13,653 nucleotides of DNA from Verrucomicrobiales bacterium. GTDB lineage: Bacteria; Verrucomicrobiota; Verrucomicrobiia; Limisphaerales; UBA11320. The stretch is taken from the NCBI GenBank assembly GCA_003452185.1, contig DMJJ01000089.1, positions 1 to 13,653 on the forward strand, given 5' to 3'. The notes beneath the pieces are model-generated. The model did no database searches. It was not told the origin of the DNA and worked only from the letters and a program-made list of their open reading frames with translations. Shown here piece after piece: positions 1 through 6,585 of this stretch (within the stretch, counting starts at the first letter, position 1; the number at the start of each line of letters is the position of its first letter). A program made the translations under genes and the position numbers.

Positions 1-2
1 AG

Positions 3-515
3 AGAAAGGCCCTCACCCTCAGCGAGCGGGATGCGGCCGGGGTCTGGAAAGGGGTGCGCAACATCCCCCTCCCCTACTCCGAGTTCGGCGAGCTCCAGCC
101 GCTGGGGATCGGGTCGCCCCGGCCCAACTCCATCGCGCTGCTCGGCGCCTCCGGCGCCGGGTGGCTCGCCCTCGCGGGTGAGGCCTGGGAGCTCGGGGAG
201 CTCGACGGCTACGAAACCCAGGTCAAGGAGGGACGGCTGACCGACGTGGTGGCGGGGGACCTCAACCGGGATGGCCGCAAGGACCTGGTGTTTCTCGAGA
301 CCGGCCGCAACTCGCTCGAGCTGGTGATGTTCAACAAGGCCCGCAAGCTCACCCCGGCGGTCCGGTGGCCCGTGTTCGAGGAGCGGACCTTCCGCAACCG
401 CAGGGGCGATGTCGCCGAGCCGCGCGAGGCGCTCGTGATCGACCTGAACAACGACGGCCGCAAGGACCTGGCCATCGTCGTGCACGACCGGGTGCTGGTC
501 TACCTGCAACAGTAG
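3..515 (+). CDS. C-terminal part of an FG-GAP/VCBS-repeat protein (5' end outside window)
   Basis: The reading frame is open from the first bases of the window to the TAG at 513-515, so this is the last ~170 residues of a longer protein. Internal GTG codons such as the one at 54 are not needed as starts. Two calcium-loop motifs are visible: DLNRDGRKDLVF (from about 258) and DLNNDGRKDLAIV (from about 441). Both fit the DxNxDGxxD pattern of FG-GAP/VCBS repeats, which form blades of extracellular beta-propellers. The chain ends on the second blade (HDRVLVYLQQ). Such proteins are usually exported and serve in adhesion or ligand binding, but the signal peptide and any other domains lie upstream and cannot be seen. 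The next gene starts 3 bases after the stop, so the two are probably co-transcribed. The repeat class is clear; the biological role is unknown. Confidence 0.85.
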   Translation, partial: RKALTLSERDAAGVWKGVRNIPLPYSEFGELQPLGIGSPRPNSIALLGASGAGWLALAGEAWELGELDGYETQVKEGRLTDVVAGDLNRDGRKDLVFLETGRNSLELVMFNKARKLTPAVRWPVFEERTFRNRRGDVAEPREALVIDLNNDGRKDLAIVVHDRVLVYLQQ

Positions 516-518
516 CGG

Positions 519-920
519 ATGCCGATCTTCCACGAGTGCCAGCGCTGCACGGCCTGTTGCCGGTGGCCGGGACAGGTGCGGGTCGCCCCGGAGGAGATCA
601 CCCGGATGGCCCTTCACCTCGGGGTGACGGAGGATCGGTTCATCCAGGAGTTCACCCGCATCGATCGGTCCCGCACGGGCCTTGCCCTCATGGACCAGCC
701 GGGCGGGGAGTGCATCTTCCTCCAGGGAACCGACTGCCGGGTCCAGCCGGTGAAGCCGCAGCAATGCCGCGATTTCCCGAACCTGTGGAATTTTCCCGGG
801 TTCGAGAAGACCTGCCGCTCCATCCCCCGCGTGCTGGAGGAGGCGGAATACCGCCGGCGGATTCGCGAGGCCACCGGTAGGGAGATCCCCGGGGTGGACA
901 GCCGCGGGCCCGGCGGCTAG
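519..920 (+). CDS. YkgJ-family cysteine-cluster protein (putative Fe-S or Zn binding)
   Basis: This 133-residue protein begins with a CxxCxxCC cluster (C7, C10, C13, C14 in HECQRCTACCRW). Further cysteines follow in GGECIFL (C65), TDCRVQPVKPQQCRDFP (C73, C83) and EKTCRS (C99). This spacing, and the 'QP..PQQCRDFPNLW' segment, are the signature of the YkgJ/UPF0153 family, thought to bind a metal or iron-sulfur cluster. No reaction is established for most members. The ATG lies 3 bases after the preceding stop and the next gene starts 8 bases downstream, which suggests an operon with translational coupling. The final ~20 residues are Gly/Pro/Arg-rich and unlikely to be structured. Family assignment is secure; function is not. 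Confidence 0.88.
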   Translation: MPIFHECQRCTACCRWPGQVRVAPEEITRMALHLGVTEDRFIQEFTRIDRSRTGLALMDQPGGECIFLQGTDCRVQPVKPQQCRDFPNLWNFPGFEKTCRSIPRVLEEAEYRRRIREATGREIPGVDSRGPGG

Positions 921-928
921 AAGGAGCC

Positions 929-2497
929 GTGCAACCGACAGACCCAAGCGGCACCGCTGCGCCGATCCCCCCCGCGCTGAGGCGCTTCCTGTACCTCACC
1001 TCCGCGGTGAACGGGGCTGCGATCCTGGTCGTGGAGATCCTCGGCGCCAAGATGCTGGCCCCCTACCTCGGGACCTCACACTTTGTCTGGACCGCCCAGA
1101 TCACCGTCACCCTCCTCTCCCTGGCCTTCGGCTACTATTGGGGGGGACGCCTTGTCGACCGGGGACAGGATCTGGGACGGCTGTACACGGCGGTTCTCAT
1201 CGCGGCGATCTACCTCTGCCTCACGATCCCCACCGCGGGCCGGATCGCCTACCTCTGCCTCGAGATGAAGCTCGCGACCGGCTCGATCCTGGCCTCCCTC
1301 TTTCTCTTCTTCCCCCCCCTCACGCTTCTCGCCATGACAGGGCCCTTTCTGATCCGGGTCCTGACCTCCAGCGTCCATGGGGTGGGAGGCCAGGCAGGCC
1401 GTCTCTCCGCCGTGAGCACCCTGGGGAGCGTTGGCGGGGCGGCCCTCATCGGGTATGTCCTGATCCCCATTCTCCCGAACTCGGTCATCATGCTCATCAC
1501 GGCCGCCGTGCTGGTGCTCCTGGCTCTCGTCTATCGGGTTCGCTTCCGGAGTCGTCTCTCCCAGGCAATCCTCCCGCTGGTGGCGGGCCTTGCGGGAGTC
1601 GGGATCGGCCTGGGAGCCATTCGGGCGGAGGGGAACACCGACTTCAACCAAGGGATCGAGCTCTACCGCCGGAATTCCAACTTCGGCATGCTTCAGGTGC
1701 TGCAGCTGCGCGGCACCCCGATGCTGTTCTACGCGAATGATTACCTGACCCAGAACATCTACCTCACCAACACCCACCAAAGCGGGGCGATGTTCACCTA
1801 CATGCTCCACGGGCTGGCTCACGCCTACACGCCCAAGATCGAGTCGGCTCTCTGCATCGGGATGGGCGTCGGAATCGTCCCGGCGCAATTGGCGAAGGAT
1901 GGAGCCCGGGTGGATGTGGTCGAGATCAACGAGGCGGTGGTGCCGCTGGCCCAGCGATTCTTCGACCTCGACACCAACCTGTTCCGGCTCCACATCGGGG
2001 ATGGCCGGCAGTTCCTCAACGAGACCCACGACCGCTACGACGTGGTGGTGCTCGATGCCTTCCTGGGGGACTCCTGCCCCTCGCACCTGATGACCCGCGA
2101 GGCCTTCACCGCCATCGGCCGGGTGCTGAAGCCGGGGGGGACCCTGGTGATGAACTGCTTCGGCTACTTCGAATACGGGCGGGACTATTTCGTCGCCTCG
2201 CTCGAGCGAACCCTCTCAGCCTCCTTCAAGTCGGTCCGGATCCATGACTCCGGGGAGGGCAATGTCTTCATGGTCGCCTCGGACCTGCCGTCGCTCGTCT
2301 ACACGCCGCCCGGGGACCTGGGTCACGTCTACCCGCCGAAGCTCGACGAGGTGCAGCGGGCCTACGTGCGGGTGGTCTCCACCGACCCGGCCCACGGCCG
2401 GGTGCTCACGGATGACTACAACCCGGTCGACTACTACGACGCGGCCAACCGGGAGCATTTTCGGAAGAACATGGCCCTGAGCATGCGGCCGCTCTGA
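929..2497 (+). CDS. Membrane-fused spermidine-synthase-like protein
   Basis: This is a 522-residue fusion. Residues ~20-230 are hydrophobic, with several membrane helices, and open with the family-typical VVEILGAKMLAPYLGTS. Residues ~240-505 form a Rossmann methyltransferase/polyamine-synthase fold. Its nucleotide-site motifs are GMGVGIVP (311-318), VVEINEAV (330-337), GDGRQFL (357-363) and DVVVLDAFLGDS (371-382). In true spermidine synthases the last motif carries a catalytic Asp in a DxxDP context. Here it reads DAFLGDS, as in the large membrane-fused family, so putrescine aminopropyl transfer is doubtful; binding of SAM or decarboxylated SAM is more certain. I chose the GTG at 929 because AAGGAG (921-926) precedes it, although the 2-base gap is unusually short. 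It is the last gene of the plus-strand group and converges on mtnA. Confidence 0.85.
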   Translation: MQPTDPSGTAAPIPPALRRFLYLTSAVNGAAILVVEILGAKMLAPYLGTSHFVWTAQITVTLLSLAFGYYWGGRLVDRGQDLGRLYTAVLIAAIYLCLTIPTAGRIAYLCLEMKLATGSILASLFLFFPPLTLLAMTGPFLIRVLTSSVHGVGGQAGRLSAVSTLGSVGGAALIGYVLIPILPNSVIMLITAAVLVLLALVYRVRFRSRLSQAILPLVAGLAGVGIGLGAIRAEGNTDFNQGIELYRRNSNFGMLQVLQLRGTPMLFYANDYLTQNIYLTNTHQSGAMFTYMLHGLAHAYTPKIESALCIGMGVGIVPAQLAKDGARVDVVEINEAVVPLAQRFFDLDTNLFRLHIGDGRQFLNETHDRYDVVVLDAFLGDSCPSHLMTREAFTAIGRVLKPGGTLVMNCFGYFEYGRDYFVASLERTLSASFKSVRIHDSGEGNVFMVASDLPSLVYTPPGDLGHVYPPKLDEVQRAYVRVVSTDPAHGRVLTDDYNPVDYYDAANREHFRKNMALSMRPL

Positions 2498-2517
2498 GCC
2501 CCCCCGGGGGCGCCCGG

Positions 2518-3618
2518 CTACTCGCCCCGCAGCACGGCCCGGCGCTTCCAGAGGTCCCCCGGGGCGAAGATCCCCGCCGGTGTGATGATCCCCGTGATGA
2601 GGTCCGGGGGTGTGACGTCGAACCCGGGGTTGAAGGCCTTGCTCGAAGGGTTGGCGATCCGGACATACTGCCGTCGTCCCGCCGGGGTCACTCCCCAGGC
2701 GCCCAGGACCTCATCCCCGGCCCGCTCCTCGATCGGGATGGCCCCTCCCGACTCCAGCTCCCAGTCGATGGTGGAGAGCGGGATCGCAACGTAGAACGGG
2801 ATCCCGTGCCGGCGGGCGAGCACCGCCTTGGTGTAGGTGCCGATCTTGTTGGCCACCTCCCCCGTTCGTCCCAGGACCCGGTCGCTTCCGACAATCACGA
2901 GGTCGATCTCCCCCCGCGAGAAAAGGAAGCCCGCGGCGTTGTCGGCGATGACCTGGTGGGAGATGCCCTGCTGGGCCAACTCCCACGCGGTCAGGGAGGC
3001 CCCCTGGCAGCGGGGGCGGGTTTCATCACAGAAGACGTGAAACCGGCGCCCCTCGGACTGGGCGGCGTAGAGGGGGGCGGTTGCCGTCCCGATGTCGACG
3101 AAGGCAAGCCACCCGGCGTTGCAGTGGGTGAGGATGTTCATTCCCTCGCGGATCAGGGGTGCGCCATGCGTGCCGATGGCGGCGCAGTGGTCGACGTCCT
3201 CTTCGGCAAACGCCCGGGCAGCGGCGAGGGCGAGGGCCTTCTGCTCGGCAACCGTGGCTCCGGCCGAGGCCGCCTTTCGCACCTGGGCCAGGGCGTTCAC
3301 CGGGTCGACCGCGGTCGGGCGGGCTTCGGCGAGAGTGCGCTGGACCCGGTCGAGATGCTTCTGGAACGCCCCCATCGCCCCGCCACGGAAGGCCCGCGCC
3401 CCCTGGGCCAGCCCGAAGGCCGCGGTCGCCCCTATGGCCCCCGCACCCCGCACCACCATGTCGCGGATCGCGGCGGCGGTCGCCTTGTAGTCCGCCATCT
3501 TCACGATCCGGAAGGTGTGCGGAAGCAGACGCTGCTCGATCAAGTCGACGGTGTTCCGGGCCTCATCGAAGGCGACGGTGCGGAAGTGGCCCTTGCGGCC
3601 GCGGGCGGAGACATTCAT
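2518..3618 (-). CDS. mtnA: S-methyl-5-thioribose-1-phosphate isomerase (MtnA-like)
   Basis: This 366-residue protein belongs to the eIF2B-like isomerase family. In the methionine salvage pathway MtnA converts methylthioribose-1-phosphate to methylthioribulose-1-phosphate in the cytosol. Visible motifs in order: DMVVRGAGAIG (53-63), THCNAGWLA with the expected catalytic Cys166, ETRPRCQGASLTAWEL (199-214), IADNAAG (224-230), GSDRV with the expected catalytic Asp246, NKIGTY (257-262) and FDVTPPDLITGIIT. Length is normal for the family. Two small departures are GAGAIG, where GAPAIG is usual, and GSDRV, where GADRI is usual. The N-terminal stretch with DLIEQRLLPH aligns with the family start, supporting the ATG at 3616-3618, though no strong ribosome-binding site precedes it. 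It lies 124 bases downstream of the TPR gene on the same strand. A related ribose-1,5-bisphosphate isomerase is possible but less likely. Confidence 0.88.
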   Translation of the reverse strand: MNVSARGRKGHFRTVAFDEARNTVDLIEQRLLPHTFRIVKMADYKATAAAIRDMVVRGAGAIGATAAFGLAQGARAFRGGAMGAFQKHLDRVQRTLAEARPTAVDPVNALAQVRKAASAGATVAEQKALALAAARAFAEEDVDHCAAIGTHGAPLIREGMNILTHCNAGWLAFVDIGTATAPLYAAQSEGRRFHVFCDETRPRCQGASLTAWELAQQGISHQVIADNAAGFLFSRGEIDLVIVGSDRVLGRTGEVANKIGTYTKAVLARRHGIPFYVAIPLSTIDWELESGGAIPIEERAGDEVLGAWGVTPAGRRQYVRIANPSSKAFNPGFDVTPPDLITGIITPAGIFAPGDLWKRRAVLRGE

Positions 3619-3742
3619 GACCGCGGAGAGTGCGGCGGGAGGATCGCGGACTCAAGCGTTCTGATGCCCGACTCCGGAGAAGGAAGCCCCCCCCTTCGGC
3701 CCGGCAGCCGCGGGGACAACGCCCCCAAGCCGGGACGGAAGC

Positions 3743-4159
3743 CTAATAGCTCGGGGTGAGGATCGCCTGTATTTTTGCGAGGAGCTGCTGGTAGCAGGGA
3801 GCCTGGCGCAGGTTCTCGAGGCTGGTCTCACGGGCAATCCACTTCCAGTCCGTGTACCCGTAGTCGATGGCCAGGGAAAGGGCGTCGAGGGCGGCACGGG
3901 TCTGGCCGGTCAGCGAATAGCTGCAGGCGAGGTTGAAGTACGCCTCCGGATCGTCGGCCAGGAGCTGCACCAGCCGCTCGTCGATCCCGAGGCCGAGCTC
4001 GAACGAACCCTGGAGAAGGTAGTCGTCGCTGAGCAGCTTGAGGGCGTCGACATAGGAGGGATCCCGGGCGATCACCCCCTCGAGAAAACCGATCTCGATC
4101 TCCAGGTCCCGCACCTGCTGGCGGGACAGCCTCTTGCGTGTGCGACTTTTCTTCGCCAT
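3743..4159 (-). CDS. Small TPR-repeat protein
   Basis: This 138-residue cytosolic protein has a basic N-terminus (MAKKSRTRKR) followed by helical repeats. ALKLLSDDYLLQGSFELGLGIDERLVQLLADDPEAYFNLA-type spacing gives about two TPR units (residues ~38-105), including the hallmark PEAYFNLACSYSLTGQ. A region like a TPR end-of-group repeat (IARETSLENLRQ) follows. TPR units form protein-binding scaffolds; no catalytic residues are seen. The ATG at 4157-4159 has GAGG six bases upstream on the coding strand, a good ribosome-binding site. The gene is divergent from hpnA (181 bases between start codons) and may be transcribed through to mtnA. Partners and function are unknown. Confidence 0.83.
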   Translation of the reverse strand: MAKKSRTRKRLSRQQVRDLEIEIGFLEGVIARDPSYVDALKLLSDDYLLQGSFELGLGIDERLVQLLADDPEAYFNLACSYSLTGQTRAALDALSLAIDYGYTDWKWIARETSLENLRQAPCYQQLLAKIQAILTPSY

Positions 4160-4340
4160 GCGATACCTCGGGCCGTCTCAACCGACTCGCTCCCTGCCGC
4201 AGGCCGATCGCTCGGACCGGACCGCGACATCACTCATTCCATCGGCGGGCGCGGGACTGCTCTTAATGAGGAATCGGACTCATGCCCCGCCCGCAAACAA
4301 CTGGCTTTCGGGGCCGGGACATGGGAGGAATCGGCCCTCA

Positions 4341-5351
4341 ATGAACTGTTTTGTCACAGGGGCCTCCGGGTTCATCGGGGCCAACCTCGTGCAGGAACTC
4401 GTCGCCCGGGGGCACCGGGTCCGCGCGCTACTCCGCCCGGGCAGCGATGTCCGCGGCCTCGAGGGGGCGGCCTACGACAGGGTGGACGGGGACCTGGGGG
4501 ACCGCCAGGCGCTGGCTTCCGGGCTGCGGGGCATGGATTGGTGCTTTCACGTGGCTGCGAGCTACCACCTCTGGCTTCCGGACTACCGGCCGATGTATGC
4601 GGCGAATGTGGACGGGACCCGGAACCTCATCGAGGCGGCCGCCGCCGCCGGATGCCGGAGGATCGTGTACACGAGCACCGTGGGGTGCATCGGGCTCCCG
4701 AAACCGGGCCCGGACGGAAGCATCACCCCGACGGATGAGGCGACCCCGGTGGCGGAGTCGCAGATGAGCAACCACTACAAGCTCTCGAAGTGGCGGGCCG
4801 AGGTGGTGGCCCGCGAACTGGCCTCCCGCGGCGCTCCCGTGGTCATCGTCAACCCCGCGGCCCCGGTCGGCCCTCGCGATGTGAAACCCACCCCCACGGG
4901 AAAGGTGATCGTCGATTTCCTGAATCGGGCCCTCCCGGCCTACCTCGACACGGGCCTGAACTGGGTGCACGTGCGGGACGTCGCGATCGGGCACATCCTG
5001 GCGGCGGAGCGCGGGGGAGTCGGGGAACGCTACATCCTCGGCCACGGGGAGGGGAACTGGACCATGAAGCAGGCCCTCGACGTCCTGGCCGAGATCACCG
5101 GGCTCCCGGCTCCCCGGTTCCGGGTGCCATACGGGGTCGCCTATGCGGCGGCCTGCATCGACGAGGGGATCTCACGCCTGACCAGGCGCCCCCCAAAGGC
5201 CCCCATCGCGGGGGTCCGAATGGCCCGGTACAAGATGTTCTTCAGCGCGGCAAAAGCCATCCGGGAGCTGGGAATCCCCCAGACCCCCCCGCGCCAGGCG
5301 CTGCAGGATGCGGTCGACTGGTTCCAGGGGCACGGGTACGTCAAAAAATAA
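4341..5351 (+). CDS. hpnA: HpnA-like NAD-dependent sugar epimerase/dehydratase
   Basis: This 336-residue extended SDR protein has a Rossmann dinucleotide motif GASGFIG (7-13), VDGDLGD (48-54), HVAASYHLWLPD (70-81), NVDGTRNL (89-96), the Ser of YTSTVG (110-115) and the catalytic pair YKLSK (Tyr146, Lys150). VIVNPAAPVGPRDVKPTPTG and LDTGLNWVHVRDVA closely match the hopanoid-associated sugar epimerase group (HpnA), which lies in or near hopanoid biosynthesis clusters in many bacteria. The exact substrate of that group is not established. The frame is open upstream to 4134, but that stretch overlaps the divergent TPR gene and looks random. The ATG at 4341 puts the dinucleotide motif seven residues in and has GGAGG at 4324-4328, a slightly long 12 bases away. 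No other hopanoid gene is in the window. Confidence 0.85.
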   Translation: MNCFVTGASGFIGANLVQELVARGHRVRALLRPGSDVRGLEGAAYDRVDGDLGDRQALASGLRGMDWCFHVAASYHLWLPDYRPMYAANVDGTRNLIEAAAAAGCRRIVYTSTVGCIGLPKPGPDGSITPTDEATPVAESQMSNHYKLSKWRAEVVARELASRGAPVVIVNPAAPVGPRDVKPTPTGKVIVDFLNRALPAYLDTGLNWVHVRDVAIGHILAAERGGVGERYILGHGEGNWTMKQALDVLAEITGLPAPRFRVPYGVAYAAACIDEGISRLTRRPPKAPIAGVRMARYKMFFSAAKAIRELGIPQTPPRQALQDAVDWFQGHGYVKK

Positions 5352-5364
5352 CCCCCCTCCGGCA

Positions 5365-5394
5365 CTCCCCCGCCCCGTCGACGGGGCGGGTGAG
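5365..5394. terminator. GC-rich palindrome between convergent genes, probable bidirectional terminator
   Basis: Positions 5369-5390 form a perfect 22-base palindrome whose arms are CCCGCCCCGTC and GACGGGGCGGG. Three more pairs (5365-5367 with 5392-5394) follow across one mismatch. It sits in the 84-base gap between the converging ends of hpnA and the aldolase gene, 17 bases after the hpnA stop, where a shared transcription end is expected. There is no clear T-run on either side, so it is not a classic intrinsic terminator. It may act as a pause, processing or 3'-protective structure. Confidence 0.5.
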
Positions 5395-5435
5395 GCGCAG
5401 AGGGGGGGGAGAGCGGATTCCTCTGGGTGCGGGGC

Positions 5436-6401
5436 TTAGTCGAAGGCGTGCCCGGAGCAGCAGAGAACGTCGCGAACCTTGTGGCGGACGAGCTCCTTGA
5501 CCAGCTTCCGCGAGGGGGCGAGGTACTTGCGGGGATCGAATTCCTTCGGATTTTCCCAGAGCACCTTGCGGATCCCGGCGGTCATCGCGAGGCGCAGGTC
5601 GGTGTCGATGTTCACCTTGGTGCACCCGGTGCGACGGGCAACCTCGATGTCGGACTCGGGCACGCCGGCGGTGTCCTCACCGAGCTTGCCACCGTATTTG
5701 TTGATCTCGAGGACCAGGTCCTTCGGCACGCTCGAGGCGCCGTGCAGCACCAGGGGGTAATCGCCGAGCCCCGCGTCCATGAGGGCCTTCTTGATCTGCT
5801 TGAGGCGCTCGAGGTCAAGGTGCTGCTCCCCCTTGAACTTGTAGGCGCCATGGGAGTTTCCGATCGCGACGGCCAGGGAGTCGACCCCGGACTCGCGGAC
5901 AAACTTCACGGCCTCCTCGGGATGGGTGTAGTGGCCCCCCGCGGAGTAGTTGCCCCCTTCCTCACCCTCGTCGAACTGGGCGCCGACGAGGTGGCCCAGC
6001 TCACCCTCGACCACACAGTTGTGCTTGTGGGCGTAGTCGACGACCTTGCGGCAGATCTCGACGTTCTTCTCAAAGGGCTCATGGCTCGCGTCGATCATCA
6101 CGCTCGTGAACCCCTCGTCGATGCACTCCTTGCAGAGCTCGAAGCTGTCGCCATGATCCAGGTGAACCGCGATGGGGATGGTCGAGAGGCTGACGGCCGC
6201 CTCGATCAGCTTCCGGAGGTAGACCGGGTTGGCGTACTGGCGCGCCCCCTTGGAAATCTGGAGCATGACCGGGGCCTTTTCCTCCTCGCAGGCCTCAATG
6301 ATCGCCTGCAGGAGCTCCATGTTGTTCACGTTGAAGGCGCCCAGGGCGTATTTTCCCTTGAGGGCCTTCGCGAAGAGATCTCGTGTATGTGTCAGTGGCA
6401 T
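5436..6401 (-). CDS. fba: Class II (zinc) fructose-bisphosphate aldolase
   Basis: This 321-residue enzyme reversibly cleaves fructose-1,6-bisphosphate to DHAP and glyceraldehyde-3-phosphate in glycolysis/gluconeogenesis. Visible motifs: GAFNVNNMELLQAI (21-34), HLDHG (80-84, catalytic Asp82 and zinc ligand His83), VEGELGH (131-137), IGNSHGAYKF (180-189, zinc ligand His184), VLHGASSVP (218-226, zinc ligand His220) and VNIDTDLR (263-270, substrate phosphate binding). The frame can be extended to a TTG at 6422. I prefer the ATG at 6401, because family members begin MPL and the extra seven residues are not typical. Neither start has a strong ribosome-binding site. A terminator lies between this gene and pilC upstream, so it should have its own promoter in 6402-6493. 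Related aldolases such as tagatose-bisphosphate aldolase cannot be excluded, but this is less likely. Confidence 0.92.
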   Translation of the reverse strand: MPLTHTRDLFAKALKGKYALGAFNVNNMELLQAIIEACEEEKAPVMLQISKGARQYANPVYLRKLIEAAVSLSTIPIAVHLDHGDSFELCKECIDEGFTSVMIDASHEPFEKNVEICRKVVDYAHKHNCVVEGELGHLVGAQFDEGEEGGNYSAGGHYTHPEEAVKFVRESGVDSLAVAIGNSHGAYKFKGEQHLDLERLKQIKKALMDAGLGDYPLVLHGASSVPKDLVLEINKYGGKLGEDTAGVPESDIEVARRTGCTKVNIDTDLRLAMTAGIRKVLWENPKEFDPRKYLAPSRKLVKELVRHKVRDVLCCSGHAFD

Positions 6402-6425
6402 AAAAAGTCGTCTCGAGTCCAATCA

Positions 6426-6443
6426 GGCCCCGCACGCGGGGCC
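6426..6443 (-). promoter_or_regulatory. Hairpin in the aldolase 5' leader
   Basis: GGCCCCGC and GCGGGGCC form an 8-base perfect inverted repeat separated by AC, 24 bases upstream of the aldolase ATG on the minus strand. It would fold in the mRNA leader if transcription starts upstream of 6444. It has no T-run on the aldolase strand, so it is not a terminator. A stabilising or translational-control role is inference only. Confidence 0.35.
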
Positions 6444-6493
6444 GTCCGTTTTAAGAAGGGGGCATGTTATGAGGCGTCGGGGGAAAACCAACC

Positions 6494-6535
6494 AAAAAAA
6501 ATGAGAACGCCAGGTCCTGTCCGGACCTGGCGTTC
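6494..6535 (-). terminator. Intrinsic terminator after pilC
   Basis: On the minus strand a perfect 13-base-pair stem (arms 6523-6535 and 6505-6517, GAACGCCAGGTCC) with a 5-base loop is followed after three bases by eight consecutive T residues (A-run at 6494-6501 on the plus strand). This is a textbook rho-independent terminator. It lies about 50 bases past the pilC stop and separates pilC from the aldolase gene. Confidence 0.92.
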
Positions 6536-6585
6536 GTGCCCCGGCGCCCTCCTCTTCAGCGCGCCGGCGCGGTGTGCCACGCAGC

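Noticed and set aside
2498..2511. C-run/G-run inverted repeat between the spermidine-synthase-like gene and mtnA
   Set aside because: Only about five pairs can form with a workable loop and there is no T-run; it could be chance in GC-rich DNA.
3700..3734. Two-stem fold (CCCGGC with GCCGGG, inner GGGG with CCCC) between the TPR gene and mtnA
   Set aside because: The stems are short, broken by unpaired bases and without a T-run on the minus strand, so it does not separate the two genes convincingly.
2806..3759. A 317-codon plus-strand frame opposite mtnA
   Set aside because: Its translation is low-complexity (Gly/Arg/Pro-rich) and it lies opposite a well-supported enzyme gene.
4134..4340. N-terminal extension of the HpnA-like frame
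   Set aside because: It overlaps the TPR gene start, has no family similarity, and would place the dinucleotide motif about 76 residues in rather than at the N-terminus.
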